A stretch of DNA of 64,000 nucleotides from Pseudomonas guariconensis (GCF_024127895.1 NZ_JAMYBK010000002.1:186001-250000); one strand, 5' to 3'. Shown: positions 15,312 to 24,755, counted from the first letter of the stretch. Notes: generated from the letters alone by a model not told the origin. Translations and numbers: made by a program.

Positions 15312-16888
15312 GCGGTTCTCCAGCGCGTGGCGCGTGATTCGAGGCGTTGTCCGAGGCTGCCCAGCAGGGCGCCGACCAGACCGATCAAGACCATGGCGGC
15401 CATCACCTGGTCCATGCGAAACAGCTGTTGGGCGCCGAGCATGAGGCTGGCGATGCCACCATCGGAGGGCATGAAGTATTCCGCGCCGAGGGTGCCCAGC
15501 CAGGCATAGATGAGCGACAGGCGCAGGCCGGCGAAGATCGACGGGGCCGCACCCGGCAGCACCAGCAGGCGCAGGCGTTGCGGCAAGCCCAGGCGCAGCG
15601 CGCGGGCCGCCTCGCCCAGTTGCGGCGAGAGGCTGGCGATACCGCGCTGGGTGGCGATGAACAAGGGGAAGAACGCCGCCAGGGCGACGAACACCACCTT
15701 GGCCCCTTCGCCCAGGCCGAACCAGGCGGTGAGCAGCGGCACCCAGGCGAACAGCGCTACTTGGCGCAGCGCCGACAGGCTTGGCCCGAGCAGGCGCTCG
15801 GCCACCGGCGCCAGGCCCAGCAGCAAGCCCAGGGCGAAGCCTGCACCACCACCCAGCAGCAGGCCGACGAGGCTGCGCTGCAGGCTCAGGTACAGGGCCT
15901 CGGGCAGCGTGCCGTCCGCCAGCCCTGCCAGCAGGCTGCGCAGGACCTCCAGCGGCGAGGTGAGGATGTTGCCGTCGACCCAGCCGAAGCTATTGGCGGC
16001 CTGCCACAGTGCCAGTAGCGCCACCGGCAGCAGTAGGCCCTGCCAGCCCCGTGGGGCGGCGCTGTGCGGTTGCTCGCCCGTGGCCGGTTGCGGCCAGTAC
16101 AGCAGGCGGCGCTCCAGTGTCGAGAAGCCACGGTCCATGCAGGCGCCGACCAGGCCGATCAGCAGGATGCAGAGCAACACCAGGTCGAGCATGAACAGCT
16201 GCCGCCCCCAGACCATCAGGTAGCCGATGCCTTCGCTGGAGGCCAGCAACTCCACGGCCAGCAGCGATGTCCAGCCGGTGGCCAGGGCCAGGCGCACGCC
16301 AGCGAGGAAGGCGGGCAGGGCGGCTGGCAGCAGCAGGCGCAGGAACAGCAGGTGCGGCGGCAGGCGCAGCACGGCAGCGGCTTCGCGCAGCTTGGGCTGG
16401 GCATCGCGCACCCCGACCAGCGTGTGCAGCGTCACCGGCACGATCACCGCCTTGACCAGCACCACCAGTTTGAGCAACTCACCGATGCCGAAAAACAGCA
16501 TGAACAGCGGAATCCAGGCCAGCGTGGGGATTTGCGCGAGGGCCACGAACGTCGGCAGTACCAGCGTCTGTGCCCGACGCGACGCGCCAAGCCAGGTACC
16601 CAGCAGCAAGCCACTGGCGATACCCAGCAAAAGGCCCCAGAACAGCCGTTGCAGGCTGATCCACAAATGGCTCCATAGCTCGCCTGCGCCGAATTCCTGT
16701 GCGCTCTGCCAGACCAGCGCCGGCGCCGGCAGGATCTGTTCGCTCATCCAGTGCAGGCGGCTGGCCGTGACCCACAAGGCGGCCAGGGCCAAGGGCAGCA
16801 CCCACGGCAGGAGGTGAGCGCCTGGAGTGGCGAAAGCGCCAAGCGCCCCCCGCAGACGCCATGGACTCGTGCTCAGGATTTCGCTCAT
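15308..16888 (-). CDS. atsB: Tandem-fused ABC permease AtsB
   Basis: A 526-residue inner-membrane protein made of two complete permease domains in one chain, about residues 1-265 and 280-526. Each has some six transmembrane segments and its own EAA-type loop. Related SsuC/TauC permeases are about 260 residues and act as homodimers, so this fusion supplies a covalent pseudo-dimer. It forms the atsBC unit with the overlapping ATPase gene. It is transcribed divergently from atsR, which encodes the likely binding protein. Confidence 0.85.
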   Translation of the reverse strand: MSEILSTSPWRLRGALGAFATPGAHLLPWVLPLALAALWVTASRLHWMSEQILPAPALVWQSAQEFGAGELWSHLWISLQRLFWGLLLGIASGLLLGTWLGASRRAQTLVLPTFVALAQIPTLAWIPLFMLFFGIGELLKLVVLVKAVIVPVTLHTLVGVRDAQPKLREAAAVLRLPPHLLFLRLLLPAALPAFLAGVRLALATGWTSLLAVELLASSEGIGYLMVWGRQLFMLDLVLLCILLIGLVGACMDRGFSTLERRLLYWPQPATGEQPHSAAPRGWQGLLLPVALLALWQAANSFGWVDGNILTSPLEVLRSLLAGLADGTLPEALYLSLQRSLVGLLLGGGAGFALGLLLGLAPVAERLLGPSLSALRQVALFAWVPLLTAWFGLGEGAKVVFVALAAFFPLFIATQRGIASLSPQLGEAARALRLGLPQRLRLLVLPGAAPSIFAGLRLSLIYAWLGTLGAEYFMPSDGGIASLMLGAQQLFRMDQVMAAMVLIGLVGALLGSLGQRLESRATRWRTA

Positions 16889-17185
16889 CAGGCATCCCTC
16901 GAAGCGTTTTTGATTTATGCGTTTATGGAATTAAAAATTCACTAGATCGCTGCTCAAGGGATAAGAGCATGGGCCGGTGGTACGTGGAAGCCCTGTGCCG
17001 TTGCGTTTTCCTCATATTTTCCATGCGCGTTGCGCAAGCCCGTCGCGAAGGCGCATGTCGCCTGATTTATGTCTTTTGGTTACTAAAAAATGAAGTTTTG
17101 ATCTTTGTCGGTTCTAATCCGGACAGCCTAGCTTCTGGGCAAAGCGCCGGCCATCGCCGGTGGCAGCTTGCCAAGGAGCCTTGTC
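16889..17185. promoter_or_regulatory. Divergent atsB/atsR promoter region
   Basis: A 297-base intergenic stretch between divergent atsB and atsR. It is much more AT-rich than its surroundings, as in other sulfur-starvation promoters of this window. TGATTTATG occurs twice in the same direction, at 16911-16919 and 17063-17071. It probably holds both promoters and regulator sites (SftR or CysB), but I cannot place a -35/-10 pair with confidence. Confidence 0.45.
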
Positions 17186-18229
17186 ATGAACACGCCCTTT
17201 CGCCACTTGCTCAGTGCCTTCGGACTGCTGAGTGCATTCGCCCTGAGCGCCCAGGCCGCCGATACGGCCAGGCCGGACAGCATCCGTATCGCCGTGCCTG
17301 ACCTCAGCGCCGGCAGCAAGCCCAGCGCTGGAGGCGTGGTGGATGTGCTGCGTGACCAGCAGTTGCTGGAAAAGGAATTCGCCAAGGACGGTATCCGTAT
17401 CGAGTGGCGCTTCTTCAAGGGCGCCGGGCCGGTGGTCAACGAAGCCCTGGCCAACGGCCAGGCGGACTTCGCTTACCTGGGCGATCTGGCGGCGATCATC
17501 GGCAAGGCCAATGGCCTGGATACCCGCGTGCTGTCCGCCGGGGTACGTGGGGTCAAGAGCTACCTGGGCGTGGTGCCCGGCTCGGGTATCCACAGCCTGC
17601 ACGACCTCAAGGGCAAGCGCGTGGCGGTGTTCCGTGGCACCGCCAACCAGCTGTCGTTCGCCAGCGCACTGGCCAGCCAGGGCCTGTCCGAGCGCGAGCT
17701 GAAGGTCATCAACCTCGACTTCAACGCGGCCAACGCCGCCTTGGCAGCCAAGCAGATCGACGCCACCTGGGGCCTGTCCAGCCTGCTGTCGCTGCGCGAG
17801 CGTGGCCTGGTCGAGTTGCCGGTGAACTCGCGCGACCTGGAGGGGGCCGGCAGTACCCAGTCGGTGTTGCTGGGCACCGGCGAGTTCATCCGCCAGCACC
17901 CTGACCTGGTGCAGCGGCTGGTCAATGCCCAGCAGCAGGCGGTGCAGTGGCTGCGAAACGAGCACAACCGCGACGCCTACATCGAGCTGGTGGCGAGCAC
18001 CGCCAACTGGCCGCGCTCCATCCTGAGCGACGACCTGGCCCAGGAGGACCTCGCCCACTACTTCGATCCCCGCCTGGATGCCGAATTCGTCGGCCTGCTG
18101 CAGCAGGGCGTGGACCTTGCCGCCAAGGAACGCCTGATCCGCCGTGGCTTCCAGGTGTCCGAATGGATCGAGCCACGCTTTCTCGATGCCGCCCTGCAAC
18201 AGGCCCGGGCCGTGCAGGCCGTCCGCTGA
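17186..18229 (+). CDS. atsR: Sulfate-ester ABC substrate-binding protein AtsR
   Basis: A 347-residue periplasmic binding protein of the SsuA/TauA fold. A signal peptide ends near residue 25 (A-L-S-A-Q-A-A). The G-A-G-P-V-V-N-E-A and L-K-G-K-R-V-A-V-F-R-G-T-A-N-Q segments sit at the usual ligand-cleft positions. ATG 17186 has AAGGAG seven bases upstream and is chosen over an in-frame TTG at 17168. It is followed 36 bases later by atsK and is divergent from atsBC, so it most likely delivers alkyl sulfate esters to that importer. Confidence 0.85.
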   Translation: MNTPFRHLLSAFGLLSAFALSAQAADTARPDSIRIAVPDLSAGSKPSAGGVVDVLRDQQLLEKEFAKDGIRIEWRFFKGAGPVVNEALANGQADFAYLGDLAAIIGKANGLDTRVLSAGVRGVKSYLGVVPGSGIHSLHDLKGKRVAVFRGTANQLSFASALASQGLSERELKVINLDFNAANAALAAKQIDATWGLSSLLSLRERGLVELPVNSRDLEGAGSTQSVLLGTGEFIRQHPDLVQRLVNAQQQAVQWLRNEHNRDAYIELVASTANWPRSILSDDLAQEDLAHYFDPRLDAEFVGLLQQGVDLAAKERLIRRGFQVSEWIEPRFLDAALQQARAVQAVR

Positions 18230-18265
18230 ACCCGCAACCCCATCATCGACCGTGAGGAGCACGAC

Positions 18266-19171
18266 ATGAGCAACGCTGCATTGGCCGCCGCGCCACAGAT
18301 CCCCGAACTCGACATCCAGCCGGTCGCCGGCCGTATCGGTGCCCAGATCCGGGGCGTGAAACTGTCCGCCGACCTGGACGCCGCCACCCTCGACGCCATC
18401 CAGGCCGCCCTGGTGCAATACAAGGTGATCTTCTTCCGGGGCCAGGACCACCTGGACGACCAGGGCCAGGAAGCTTTCGCCAAGCTGCTCGGCGAGCCGG
18501 TCGCCCACCCCACCGTGCCGGTGGTCGATGGCACCAGCTACCTGCTGCAGCTCGATGGCGCCGAGGGCCAGCGGGCCAATTCCTGGCACACCGACGTGAC
18601 CTTCGTCGACGCCTACCCCAAGGCCTCGATCCTGCGCAGCGTGGTGGCACCGGCCTCGGGGGGCGACACGGTGTGGGCCAACACCGCCGCGGCCTATCAA
18701 AGCCTGCCTGAGCCGCTGCGCGAGCTGGCTGACAAGCTCTGGGCGGTGCACAGCAACGAATACGACTATGCCGGTGCCAAGCCGGATGTCGAGCCCGAGA
18801 AGCTCGAGCGCTACCGCAAGATATTCACCTCGACGGTGTACGAGACCGAGCACCCGGTGGTCCGTGTGCATCCGGTCAGTGGCGAGCGGGTGCTGCAGCT
18901 GGGGCACTTCGTCAAGCGCATCAAGGGGTACTCGCAGGCCGATTCGGCCTACCTGTTCTCCTTGCTGCAGGGGCACGTGACGCGCTTGGATAACACCGTG
19001 CGCTGGCGTTGGCAGGCCGGTGACGTGGCGATCTGGGACAACCGCGCGACCCAGCATTATGCGGTGGATGACTATGGCACCCAGCCACGGGTGGTGCGCC
19101 GGGTGACCTTGGCGGGCGAGGTGCCGGTGGGGGTGGATGGGCAACTGAGCCGGACCATCCGCAAGGGGTGA
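18266..19171 (+). CDS. atsK: Alkylsulfatase AtsK, Fe(II)/2-oxoglutarate dioxygenase
   Basis: A 301-residue cytoplasmic enzyme of the TauD/TfdA family. His 108, Asp 110 and His 264 form the Fe(II) triad and Arg 275 the 2-oxoglutarate salt bridge; these numbers equal those I remember for P. putida S-313 AtsK, which is also 301 residues. AtsK oxidises medium-chain alkyl sulfates, releasing sulfate and an aldehyde with consumption of O2 and 2-oxoglutarate. GAGGAG precedes the start. It pairs with atsR, the likely importer component for its substrate. Confidence 0.93.
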   Translation: MSNAALAAAPQIPELDIQPVAGRIGAQIRGVKLSADLDAATLDAIQAALVQYKVIFFRGQDHLDDQGQEAFAKLLGEPVAHPTVPVVDGTSYLLQLDGAEGQRANSWHTDVTFVDAYPKASILRSVVAPASGGDTVWANTAAAYQSLPEPLRELADKLWAVHSNEYDYAGAKPDVEPEKLERYRKIFTSTVYETEHPVVRVHPVSGERVLQLGHFVKRIKGYSQADSAYLFSLLQGHVTRLDNTVRWRWQAGDVAIWDNRATQHYAVDDYGTQPRVVRRVTLAGEVPVGVDGQLSRTIRKG

Positions 19172-19188
19172 GCCGGTCAATGGATCCT

Positions 19189-19210
19189 GGGGCCGCTGCG
19201 AAGCGGCCCC
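19189..19210. terminator. Bidirectional terminator between atsK and sftR
   Basis: GGGGCCGC at 19189-19196 pairs with GCGGCCCC at 19203-19210 around TGCGAA. It lies between two convergent genes, 17 bases after atsK and 7 bases beyond the sftR stop. The same stem recurs at 46835, 53111 and 53803, so it is a dispersed element used at gene ends. Confidence 0.6.
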
Positions 19211-19216
19211 TGCCAG

Positions 19217-20131
19217 CTACACCTCTTTGTCACAGGCAATCAATTGCCTGACCAACCCCTGTGCCAACGCCGACAACCCATACCCCACCCGGCTCACCAC
19301 CCCATAACGGGTGTAGAACGCTTCCTCCTGCTCCGGCGCAAGGTCGGCAAGCTCCAGTGCCACCAACCCCCCTTCCCACTGGTAAGGCCGCAGGTTCGCG
19401 CTGCAGGCGATGCCCAGGGTGTCCGAATGCAGCACCACGTTGAGTAGCGCATAGCCATGCTCGCATTCCACGCTGGGCAGGAAGTCCTGGCGGCCGCTGA
19501 GGTCGCCGAGGACCTTGCGGATGTTCGGCGGGCGGAAGGTGGTGGCCAGGGGGTAGTCGAACAGGTCGCGGGCGTGTACTTCGGCACGCTCGGTCAAGGG
19601 ATGCCCGGCCCGGCAGCAGAAATGCCAGCGCTGCGGGGTCAGCTTGTGCACCTGGTAGTCCGGGTCGGCCTCGAACTGGCGGGTGTCGGCGACGAAGAAC
19701 TCGATCTCCTCGGCGACCAGCCTGCGGTTCAGCGCCTGCCAGTTATCCACCTGGAAACAGGTACGCGCTGCCGGGTACTCGGCGACGAAGCGCGCCACCG
19801 CCCGAGGGACCAGGCCCCCAGCCGGCGCCGGGCCGGAACCGAAGCGCACCACCCCGGTGGTGGCGCCGTTGAACTGGTTGATCTCGTTGACCAGGTTGTG
19901 CGCCCCGTGCACCAGGCGCCGCGAGTGTTCCAGCACCAGCAGGCCCTGGCGGGTCGGCGCCAGTTCCTTGCTGGCGCGGTCGACCAGGCGGCAGCCGACG
20001 TTGTGTTCCAGCGTCTGGATGCTGCGGCTGAAGGCCGATTGCGACAGGTTCACCGCCGCCGCCGCCGCGACGAAACTGCGGTGCTCGACAAGGGCGATGA
20101 AGTGGCGGAGCTGGCGGAGATCGATATGCAT
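19217..20131 (-). CDS. sftR: LysR-type regulator SftR
   Basis: A 304-residue LysR-type regulator. Residues 1-60 form the winged helix (M-H-I-D-L-R-Q-L-R-H-F start, then A-A-A-A-V-N-L-S-Q-S-A-F-S-R-S-I-Q-T-L-E), and about 90-295 the periplasmic-binding-protein-like effector domain. It lies between atsRK and the divergent TonB receptor gene, as I recall for sftR of P. putida S-313, which controls sulfate-ester genes. The effector may be a reduced sulfur metabolite. No strong ribosome-binding site precedes the ATG. Confidence 0.85.
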   Translation of the reverse strand: MHIDLRQLRHFIALVEHRSFVAAAAAVNLSQSAFSRSIQTLEHNVGCRLVDRASKELAPTRQGLLVLEHSRRLVHGAHNLVNEINQFNGATTGVVRFGSGPAPAGGLVPRAVARFVAEYPAARTCFQVDNWQALNRRLVAEEIEFFVADTRQFEADPDYQVHKLTPQRWHFCCRAGHPLTERAEVHARDLFDYPLATTFRPPNIRKVLGDLSGRQDFLPSVECEHGYALLNVVLHSDTLGIACSANLRPYQWEGGLVALELADLAPEQEEAFYTRYGVVSRVGYGLSALAQGLVRQLIACDKEV

Positions 20132-20323
20132 TTTCTACATGGAAACTTTCGGTCGAATGCAATTGCTGATGAGGGTCTCGATCCTTATAAAGGGAGTTAC
20201 TTATTCCACAAAATATGAATTACAAATATTTATATCTCTTAAAAGAATATAAGCCTGCCTGACCGCGATTCGGTTCCGCCAACGGAAATGCTCGCCAGGG
20301 CCCATGCCTCAAGGAGCATTTGC
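20132..20323. promoter_or_regulatory. Divergent sftR/sftP promoter region
   Basis: A 192-base gap between divergent sftR and sftP. Its middle (about 20200-20255) is strikingly AT-rich, with ATATTTATAT-type runs, unlike the GC-rich flanks. LysR regulators usually bind such divergent gaps. The AAGGAG ribosome-binding site of sftP is at 20311-20316. Confidence 0.5.
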
Positions 20324-22663
20324 ATGTCCCGACTTCACCGTTGGCCAGCCCGCGTGTCGCTGTTCTCCCTGCAACCCTTGGCCGCCGGCGTGCTGCTGGC
20401 CACGGCCGGCGGCAGCTTCGCCGAGCAAGCGCCGGTCGACGTGGCCCCGGCGGCCCAGCAGGACGCCAGGCTCGGCACCGTCACGGTCAATGCCCGCCGC
20501 CGTGAGGAGACCGCCCAGAGCGTACCCACGCCGATCAGCGTGCTCGGCAGCGAAACCTTGGAAACCCAGCGGATCTACCGGGTCCAGGACCTGCAGCAAC
20601 TGGTGCCGAGCACCAATGTCGCCTACGTCCACGCCCGTCAGTCGAGCATTTCCATTCGCGGCCTGGGCAACAATCCGGCCAGCGACGGCCTGGAAGGCAG
20701 CGTCGGTGTCTACCTGGACAACGTCTACCTGGGCCGCCCGGGCATGGCGGTGTTCGACCTGCTCGACGTCGAGCAACTGGAAGTGCTGCGTGGCCCGCAG
20801 GGTACGCTGTTCGGCAAGAACACCACCGCCGGGGTGCTCAACATCACCACCCGCAAGCCGACCTTCCACCGCGAGGGCAGCATCCAGTCGTCCCTGGGCG
20901 AAGACGGCTACTGGCAGACCCAGGGCAGCTTCTCCGGGCCGCTCAGCGAAACCCTCGCCGGGCGCATCAGCGCCTACCACACCGAGGACGACGGTTATGT
21001 GAAGAACGTCTACAACGGCGACGACCTCAACGGCGGCAAGCGCCAGGGCTTTCGTACCCAGTTGCTGTTCGCGCCGAGCGAGACCTTCAACCTGCGCTGG
21101 ATCGGCGAATACAACGAGGAAGACTCCAACAACGGCATCCTCAGCCTCTACAGCACCGGGCCGACCATCAACGGCGTCAACCGCTACGAGAGCCTGGCGG
21201 CCCAGGCCGGCGCCACGCTGGTGTCGGGCAAGGACCGCAAGGTCAATTTCGACGCCGACCAGATGGTCAAGGTATTCCAGGGCGGCACCTCGGTGGAGGC
21301 CAACTGGACCCTACCCAACGATTTCACCCTGACCTCGATCACCGCCTACCGTTGGTGGGACTTCACCCCGCGCAACGACGACGGGCTCAACGTGGCAGCC
21401 ACCCACAATGCCGGCGTCTCGGTCCGCGACAAGCAATACTCCCAGGAGCTGCGCCTGGCCTCGCCCACCGGTGGGTTCTTCGACTATGTGCTGGGCGCTT
21501 ACTACTTCAAGCAAGACCTGGACAACAAGTCCTTCACCTACTTCGGCCCCCAGGCGGACATCTGGAACCTCACCCCGGCCGGTGCCCTGGCCAATGTCAC
21601 GACCCTCGGCGACGGCCACATCGACACCGACAGCTACGCGCTGTTCGCCCAGGGCACCTGGCACCTGACCGAGCGCCTGGACTTCACCGCCGGTGTACGC
21701 GGCACCTACGAGGAAAAGAGCGCCTGGGTCACCCGCGACGCGCCGATCGGTGGTGCGGCGGTGACGGGTGGGGCGGCTGCCGCGCGCCAGGGCCGGGTCG
21801 GCGCCTACGACTCGGGCGACCTCAACCAGTACAGCTTCAGCCCTTCCGGCCTGCTCAGCCTGAGCTACCGCTTCAGCGACGAGGTGCTCGGCTACGCCAG
21901 CCTGTCCCACGGCGAGAAGTCCGGTGGCATCAACCTCACCGTAGGTGCCGCGCCGCGCCTGGGCACCGACTCGCTGCTGGTCGGTACCGAGCGGGTCAAC
22001 AACGCCGAGCTGGGGATCAAGAGCACCCTGCTGGACAACCGCCTGCAACTCAACGCCAACCTGTTCTGGGCCGAGGTCCATGGCTACCAGGCCAACGTCT
22101 ATGACCAGGTCAACCGCGTGCAGTACCTGGCCAACGCCGGCAGCGTGCGTTCCCGGGGCCTGGAGTTCGAGGCCACGGCGCTGCCGCTGCGCGGCCTGAC
22201 GCTCAACGTCAACGGCTCGTGGAACGACGTGCGCTACACCGAGTACGACGACGCCCCATGCCCGCCGGAGGTGAGCCTGGCCGACGCCACCGCCACCTGC
22301 GACCTGACCGGGCACCAGGTGGTCGGCGCCTCCAAGTACATCGCCAACTTCAATGGCCAGTACAGCTGGCAACTGGCCGAGCGCATCGAGCCCTACCTCA
22401 CCGCCAGTTACGCCTTCCGCTCCAGGGCGGTGGGCACCATCGACGACTCCGACTACGGGCAGATTCCCAGCTACGCCATCGTCAACCTCTCCGCCGGCGT
22501 GCGCCTGGACCAGGGCGACGGTGTCCTCGACCTGTCGCTGTGGGTGAAGAACGCCGGCGACAAGACCTACTTCACCAGCCTGTGGAACTCCGCCAACGGC
22601 GGTTATGCCGGCGTGCTCGGCACGCCGCGCACCGTCGGTGCCACAGCCCGCTACGACTTCTGA
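20324..22663 (+). CDS. sftP: TonB-dependent outer-membrane receptor SftP
   Basis: A 779-residue outer-membrane receptor. A signal peptide with A-S-F-A near residue 40 precedes a TonB-box-like L-G-T-V-T-V-N-A-R-R stretch. The plug domain (about 60-170) holds I-R-G-L-G-N-N and L-R-G-P-Q-G-T-L-F-G-K-N-T. The remainder is a 22-strand barrel ending in aromatic A-R-Y-D-F. ATG 20324 has AAGGAG seven bases upstream. Its place between sftR and the arylsulfotransferase gene suggests that it imports sulfate esters rather than iron chelates. Confidence 0.88.
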   Translation: MSRLHRWPARVSLFSLQPLAAGVLLATAGGSFAEQAPVDVAPAAQQDARLGTVTVNARRREETAQSVPTPISVLGSETLETQRIYRVQDLQQLVPSTNVAYVHARQSSISIRGLGNNPASDGLEGSVGVYLDNVYLGRPGMAVFDLLDVEQLEVLRGPQGTLFGKNTTAGVLNITTRKPTFHREGSIQSSLGEDGYWQTQGSFSGPLSETLAGRISAYHTEDDGYVKNVYNGDDLNGGKRQGFRTQLLFAPSETFNLRWIGEYNEEDSNNGILSLYSTGPTINGVNRYESLAAQAGATLVSGKDRKVNFDADQMVKVFQGGTSVEANWTLPNDFTLTSITAYRWWDFTPRNDDGLNVAATHNAGVSVRDKQYSQELRLASPTGGFFDYVLGAYYFKQDLDNKSFTYFGPQADIWNLTPAGALANVTTLGDGHIDTDSYALFAQGTWHLTERLDFTAGVRGTYEEKSAWVTRDAPIGGAAVTGGAAAARQGRVGAYDSGDLNQYSFSPSGLLSLSYRFSDEVLGYASLSHGEKSGGINLTVGAAPRLGTDSLLVGTERVNNAELGIKSTLLDNRLQLNANLFWAEVHGYQANVYDQVNRVQYLANAGSVRSRGLEFEATALPLRGLTLNVNGSWNDVRYTEYDDAPCPPEVSLADATATCDLTGHQVVGASKYIANFNGQYSWQLAERIEPYLTASYAFRSRAVGTIDDSDYGQIPSYAIVNLSAGVRLDQGDGVLDLSLWVKNAGDKTYFTSLWNSANGGYAGVLGTPRTVGATARYDF

Positions 22664-22680
22664 GCACAAGGAGCTTTGCC

Positions 22681-24357
22681 ATGAATGCCAAGACCGAAAC
22701 CCCACGCCTGCCCGAAGGTGCCTGCATCACCGCCAAGGTCCCCGACCACGATGAGGCGTTGCTCGGTGACGTGGTGGTCAATCCCTATCGCCTGGCGCCG
22801 CTGACCGCCATCATCCGTGACGGTGGCCGCATCCTCGGCGCGGCCCACGTACGGGTGCTGGGCCGTGGCGAGCGCGGCGTGGACATCGCCTACGCGGTGT
22901 CCGACCGCTCGCTGTGGACCTACGGCGGCATCCCGGTGTTCGGCCTGTACCCGGATCACGTCAACCAGGTGGAGGTCACCTACAAGCTCGATGGCGAGCG
23001 CATTCGCGAACGCTACGAAATCTACGCGCCTGCCGTGCGCCTGCCGGTGGTGGCCAGGCAGACGGCCGCCTTGCCCGAGGTGGAGCCGGTCAAGGTCGCG
23101 CCAGGCTTCGAGCAGCGCCTGTACCTGTTCAACCACCTGCTCGGCGACATCCCGGGCGGGCGCGCCTTCAAGTGGAACGGCCTGGGTGGCGCTGCCGAGT
23201 GGGACCAGGTCGGCAACAATTGGATCGCCGACAGCAATGGCGACGTGCGCTGGTACCTGGACATCGAGCAGATCCACGACTCCAACCGCCGCGACGGCCT
23301 GGGTGGCACCATGGGTTTCCAGCAGACCCGCGATGGCAAGCTGATCTGGGGCCAGGGCCAGACCTACTCCAAGTACGACCTGCTCGGCCGGCGTATCTGG
23401 CAGCGCAGCCTGCCGGACAAGTTCGCCGACTTCTCCCACGAGATCCGCGAGACCGCGCACGGCACCTACCTGCTGCGGGTCGGCACCAGCGACTACCGCC
23501 GTCCGGACGGCAAGCGCGTGCGTTCGATCCGTGACCACATCATCGAAGTGAACGAGGCCGGCGACGTGCTGGACTTCTGGGACCTCAACCAGATCCTCGA
23601 CCCGTACCGCGGCGACTTGCTGGAAACCCTGGGCAAGGCGGCGATCCAGCTACCGGATGGCGTGCAGAAGCAGGACAGCCGGCTGGCCAACGAACTGGCC
23701 GAGGGCGAGCTGCCGTTCGGCGACACGCCGGGCGTCGGCACCGGGCGCAACTGGGCCCACGTCAATGCCATCGACTACGACGCCGATGACGACAGCATCA
23801 TCGTTTCAGCCCGTCACCAGGGCGTGGTGAAGATCGGCCGCGACAAGGCGGTGAAGTGGATTCTCGCCTCGCCCCAGGGCTGGCCGGCGCACCTGAAGGC
23901 CAAGGTGCTGACCCCGGTCGGCAGCGACGACTTCGACTGGTCCTGGACCCAACACACCGCCTGGTTGACCGGGCAGGGCACGCTGACGGTGTTCGACAAT
24001 GGCTGGGGACGTGGCTTTGCCCCGACGAAACTGAGCGGCAACTACAGCCGGGCGGTCGAGTACAGGATCGACGAGACCAAGGGAACGGTCGAGCAAATCT
24101 GGCAGTACGGCAAGGAGCGGGGCGAGGCGTGGTACAGCCCGATCACCTCGGTGGTGGCGTATCGGCCGGATACCGACACCCAGTTCATCTATTCGGCGTC
24201 GGTGGGCTACCTGACGCCACAGAAGCTGACCACCACCGTGCTCAATGAGGTGCGCCGAGGTACCCAGGAGGTGCTGGTGGAGCTCAAGGTGCACAGCCGC
24301 CAGCCAGGGAGCGTCGGCTACCGGGCACTGGTGATCGACCTCGCCAAGGCGTTCTGA
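22681..24357 (+). CDS. astA: Arylsulfotransferase AstA
   Basis: A 558-residue enzyme of the arylsulfate sulfotransferase (ASST) family, a beta-propeller that moves sulfate from an aryl sulfate to a phenol through a sulfo-histidine. Candidate active-site residues lie in F-S-H-E-I-R-E-T, W-A-H-V-N-A-I-D, I-V-S-A-R-H-Q-G and T-Q-H-T-A-W, matching the family's conserved His/Arg pattern. Unlike E. coli-type ASST, the N-terminus has no signal peptide, so it should be cytoplasmic. AAGGAG precedes the ATG, 17 bases after sftP, with which it is probably cotranscribed. Confidence 0.87.
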   Translation: MNAKTETPRLPEGACITAKVPDHDEALLGDVVVNPYRLAPLTAIIRDGGRILGAAHVRVLGRGERGVDIAYAVSDRSLWTYGGIPVFGLYPDHVNQVEVTYKLDGERIRERYEIYAPAVRLPVVARQTAALPEVEPVKVAPGFEQRLYLFNHLLGDIPGGRAFKWNGLGGAAEWDQVGNNWIADSNGDVRWYLDIEQIHDSNRRDGLGGTMGFQQTRDGKLIWGQGQTYSKYDLLGRRIWQRSLPDKFADFSHEIRETAHGTYLLRVGTSDYRRPDGKRVRSIRDHIIEVNEAGDVLDFWDLNQILDPYRGDLLETLGKAAIQLPDGVQKQDSRLANELAEGELPFGDTPGVGTGRNWAHVNAIDYDADDDSIIVSARHQGVVKIGRDKAVKWILASPQGWPAHLKAKVLTPVGSDDFDWSWTQHTAWLTGQGTLTVFDNGWGRGFAPTKLSGNYSRAVEYRIDETKGTVEQIWQYGKERGEAWYSPITSVVAYRPDTDTQFIYSASVGYLTPQKLTTTVLNEVRRGTQEVLVELKVHSRQPGSVGYRALVIDLAKAF

Positions 24358-24424
24358 CCCTGCCGGGAGGGCCGTCGGTCCTCCCATCACGATGTCTCCT
24401 GGCCCATGGTCTAACCTTCACTGG

Positions 24425-24454
24425 CCCTTTCGCGGGCACGCCCGCTCCCACAAG
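24425..24454. repeat. Single REP-like element
   Basis: CCCTTTCGCGGGCACGCCCG followed by CTCCCACA. GCGGGC and GCCCGC form a short hairpin next to a CCCAC tail, as in one half of a P. putida REP pair. It lies about 70 bases beyond the astA stop, in a 398-base gene-free stretch (24358-24755) that otherwise holds the davD regulatory region. Confidence 0.5.
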
Positions 24455-24559
24455 CTTCGAGCCGATCACACATCAATTGTGGTTTGCAGGGCCCTGCGGG
24501 GGCCACGAAGGGGGCTCATGCCTCACCGCCGATCTGGAAATTTCAGCCCGGTGTTCAAC

Positions 24560-24637
24560 CATTCGTTCTTTTTTTCGAACAGCCTATTGTCCAACACCCC
24601 AGCAGCCGCTTAGCATTCGTTTGAGATTTCAAACGCT
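24560..24637. promoter_or_regulatory. Two related imperfect palindromes upstream of davD
   Basis: CATTCGTT begins at 24560 and again at 24614, 54 bases apart, about five helical turns. The second copy is part of a perfect inverted repeat, CGTTTGA (24618-24624) and TCAAACG (24629-24635) around GATT. The first is looser, ending in CGAAC. Same-face spacing suggests two sites for one regulator of davDT. No regulator gene is adjacent. Confidence 0.4.
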
Positions 24638-24755
24638 CACTGCCCAGGCGTTGAACACCCTTGGTGCAAGAATTCCTGACGGCAGCCCCTTGGGGCGCCT
24701 TTTCAACAATCAATAATTCGCCCCGTGCGTGCACGGTGCTTTAAGGGAAGCCGAC

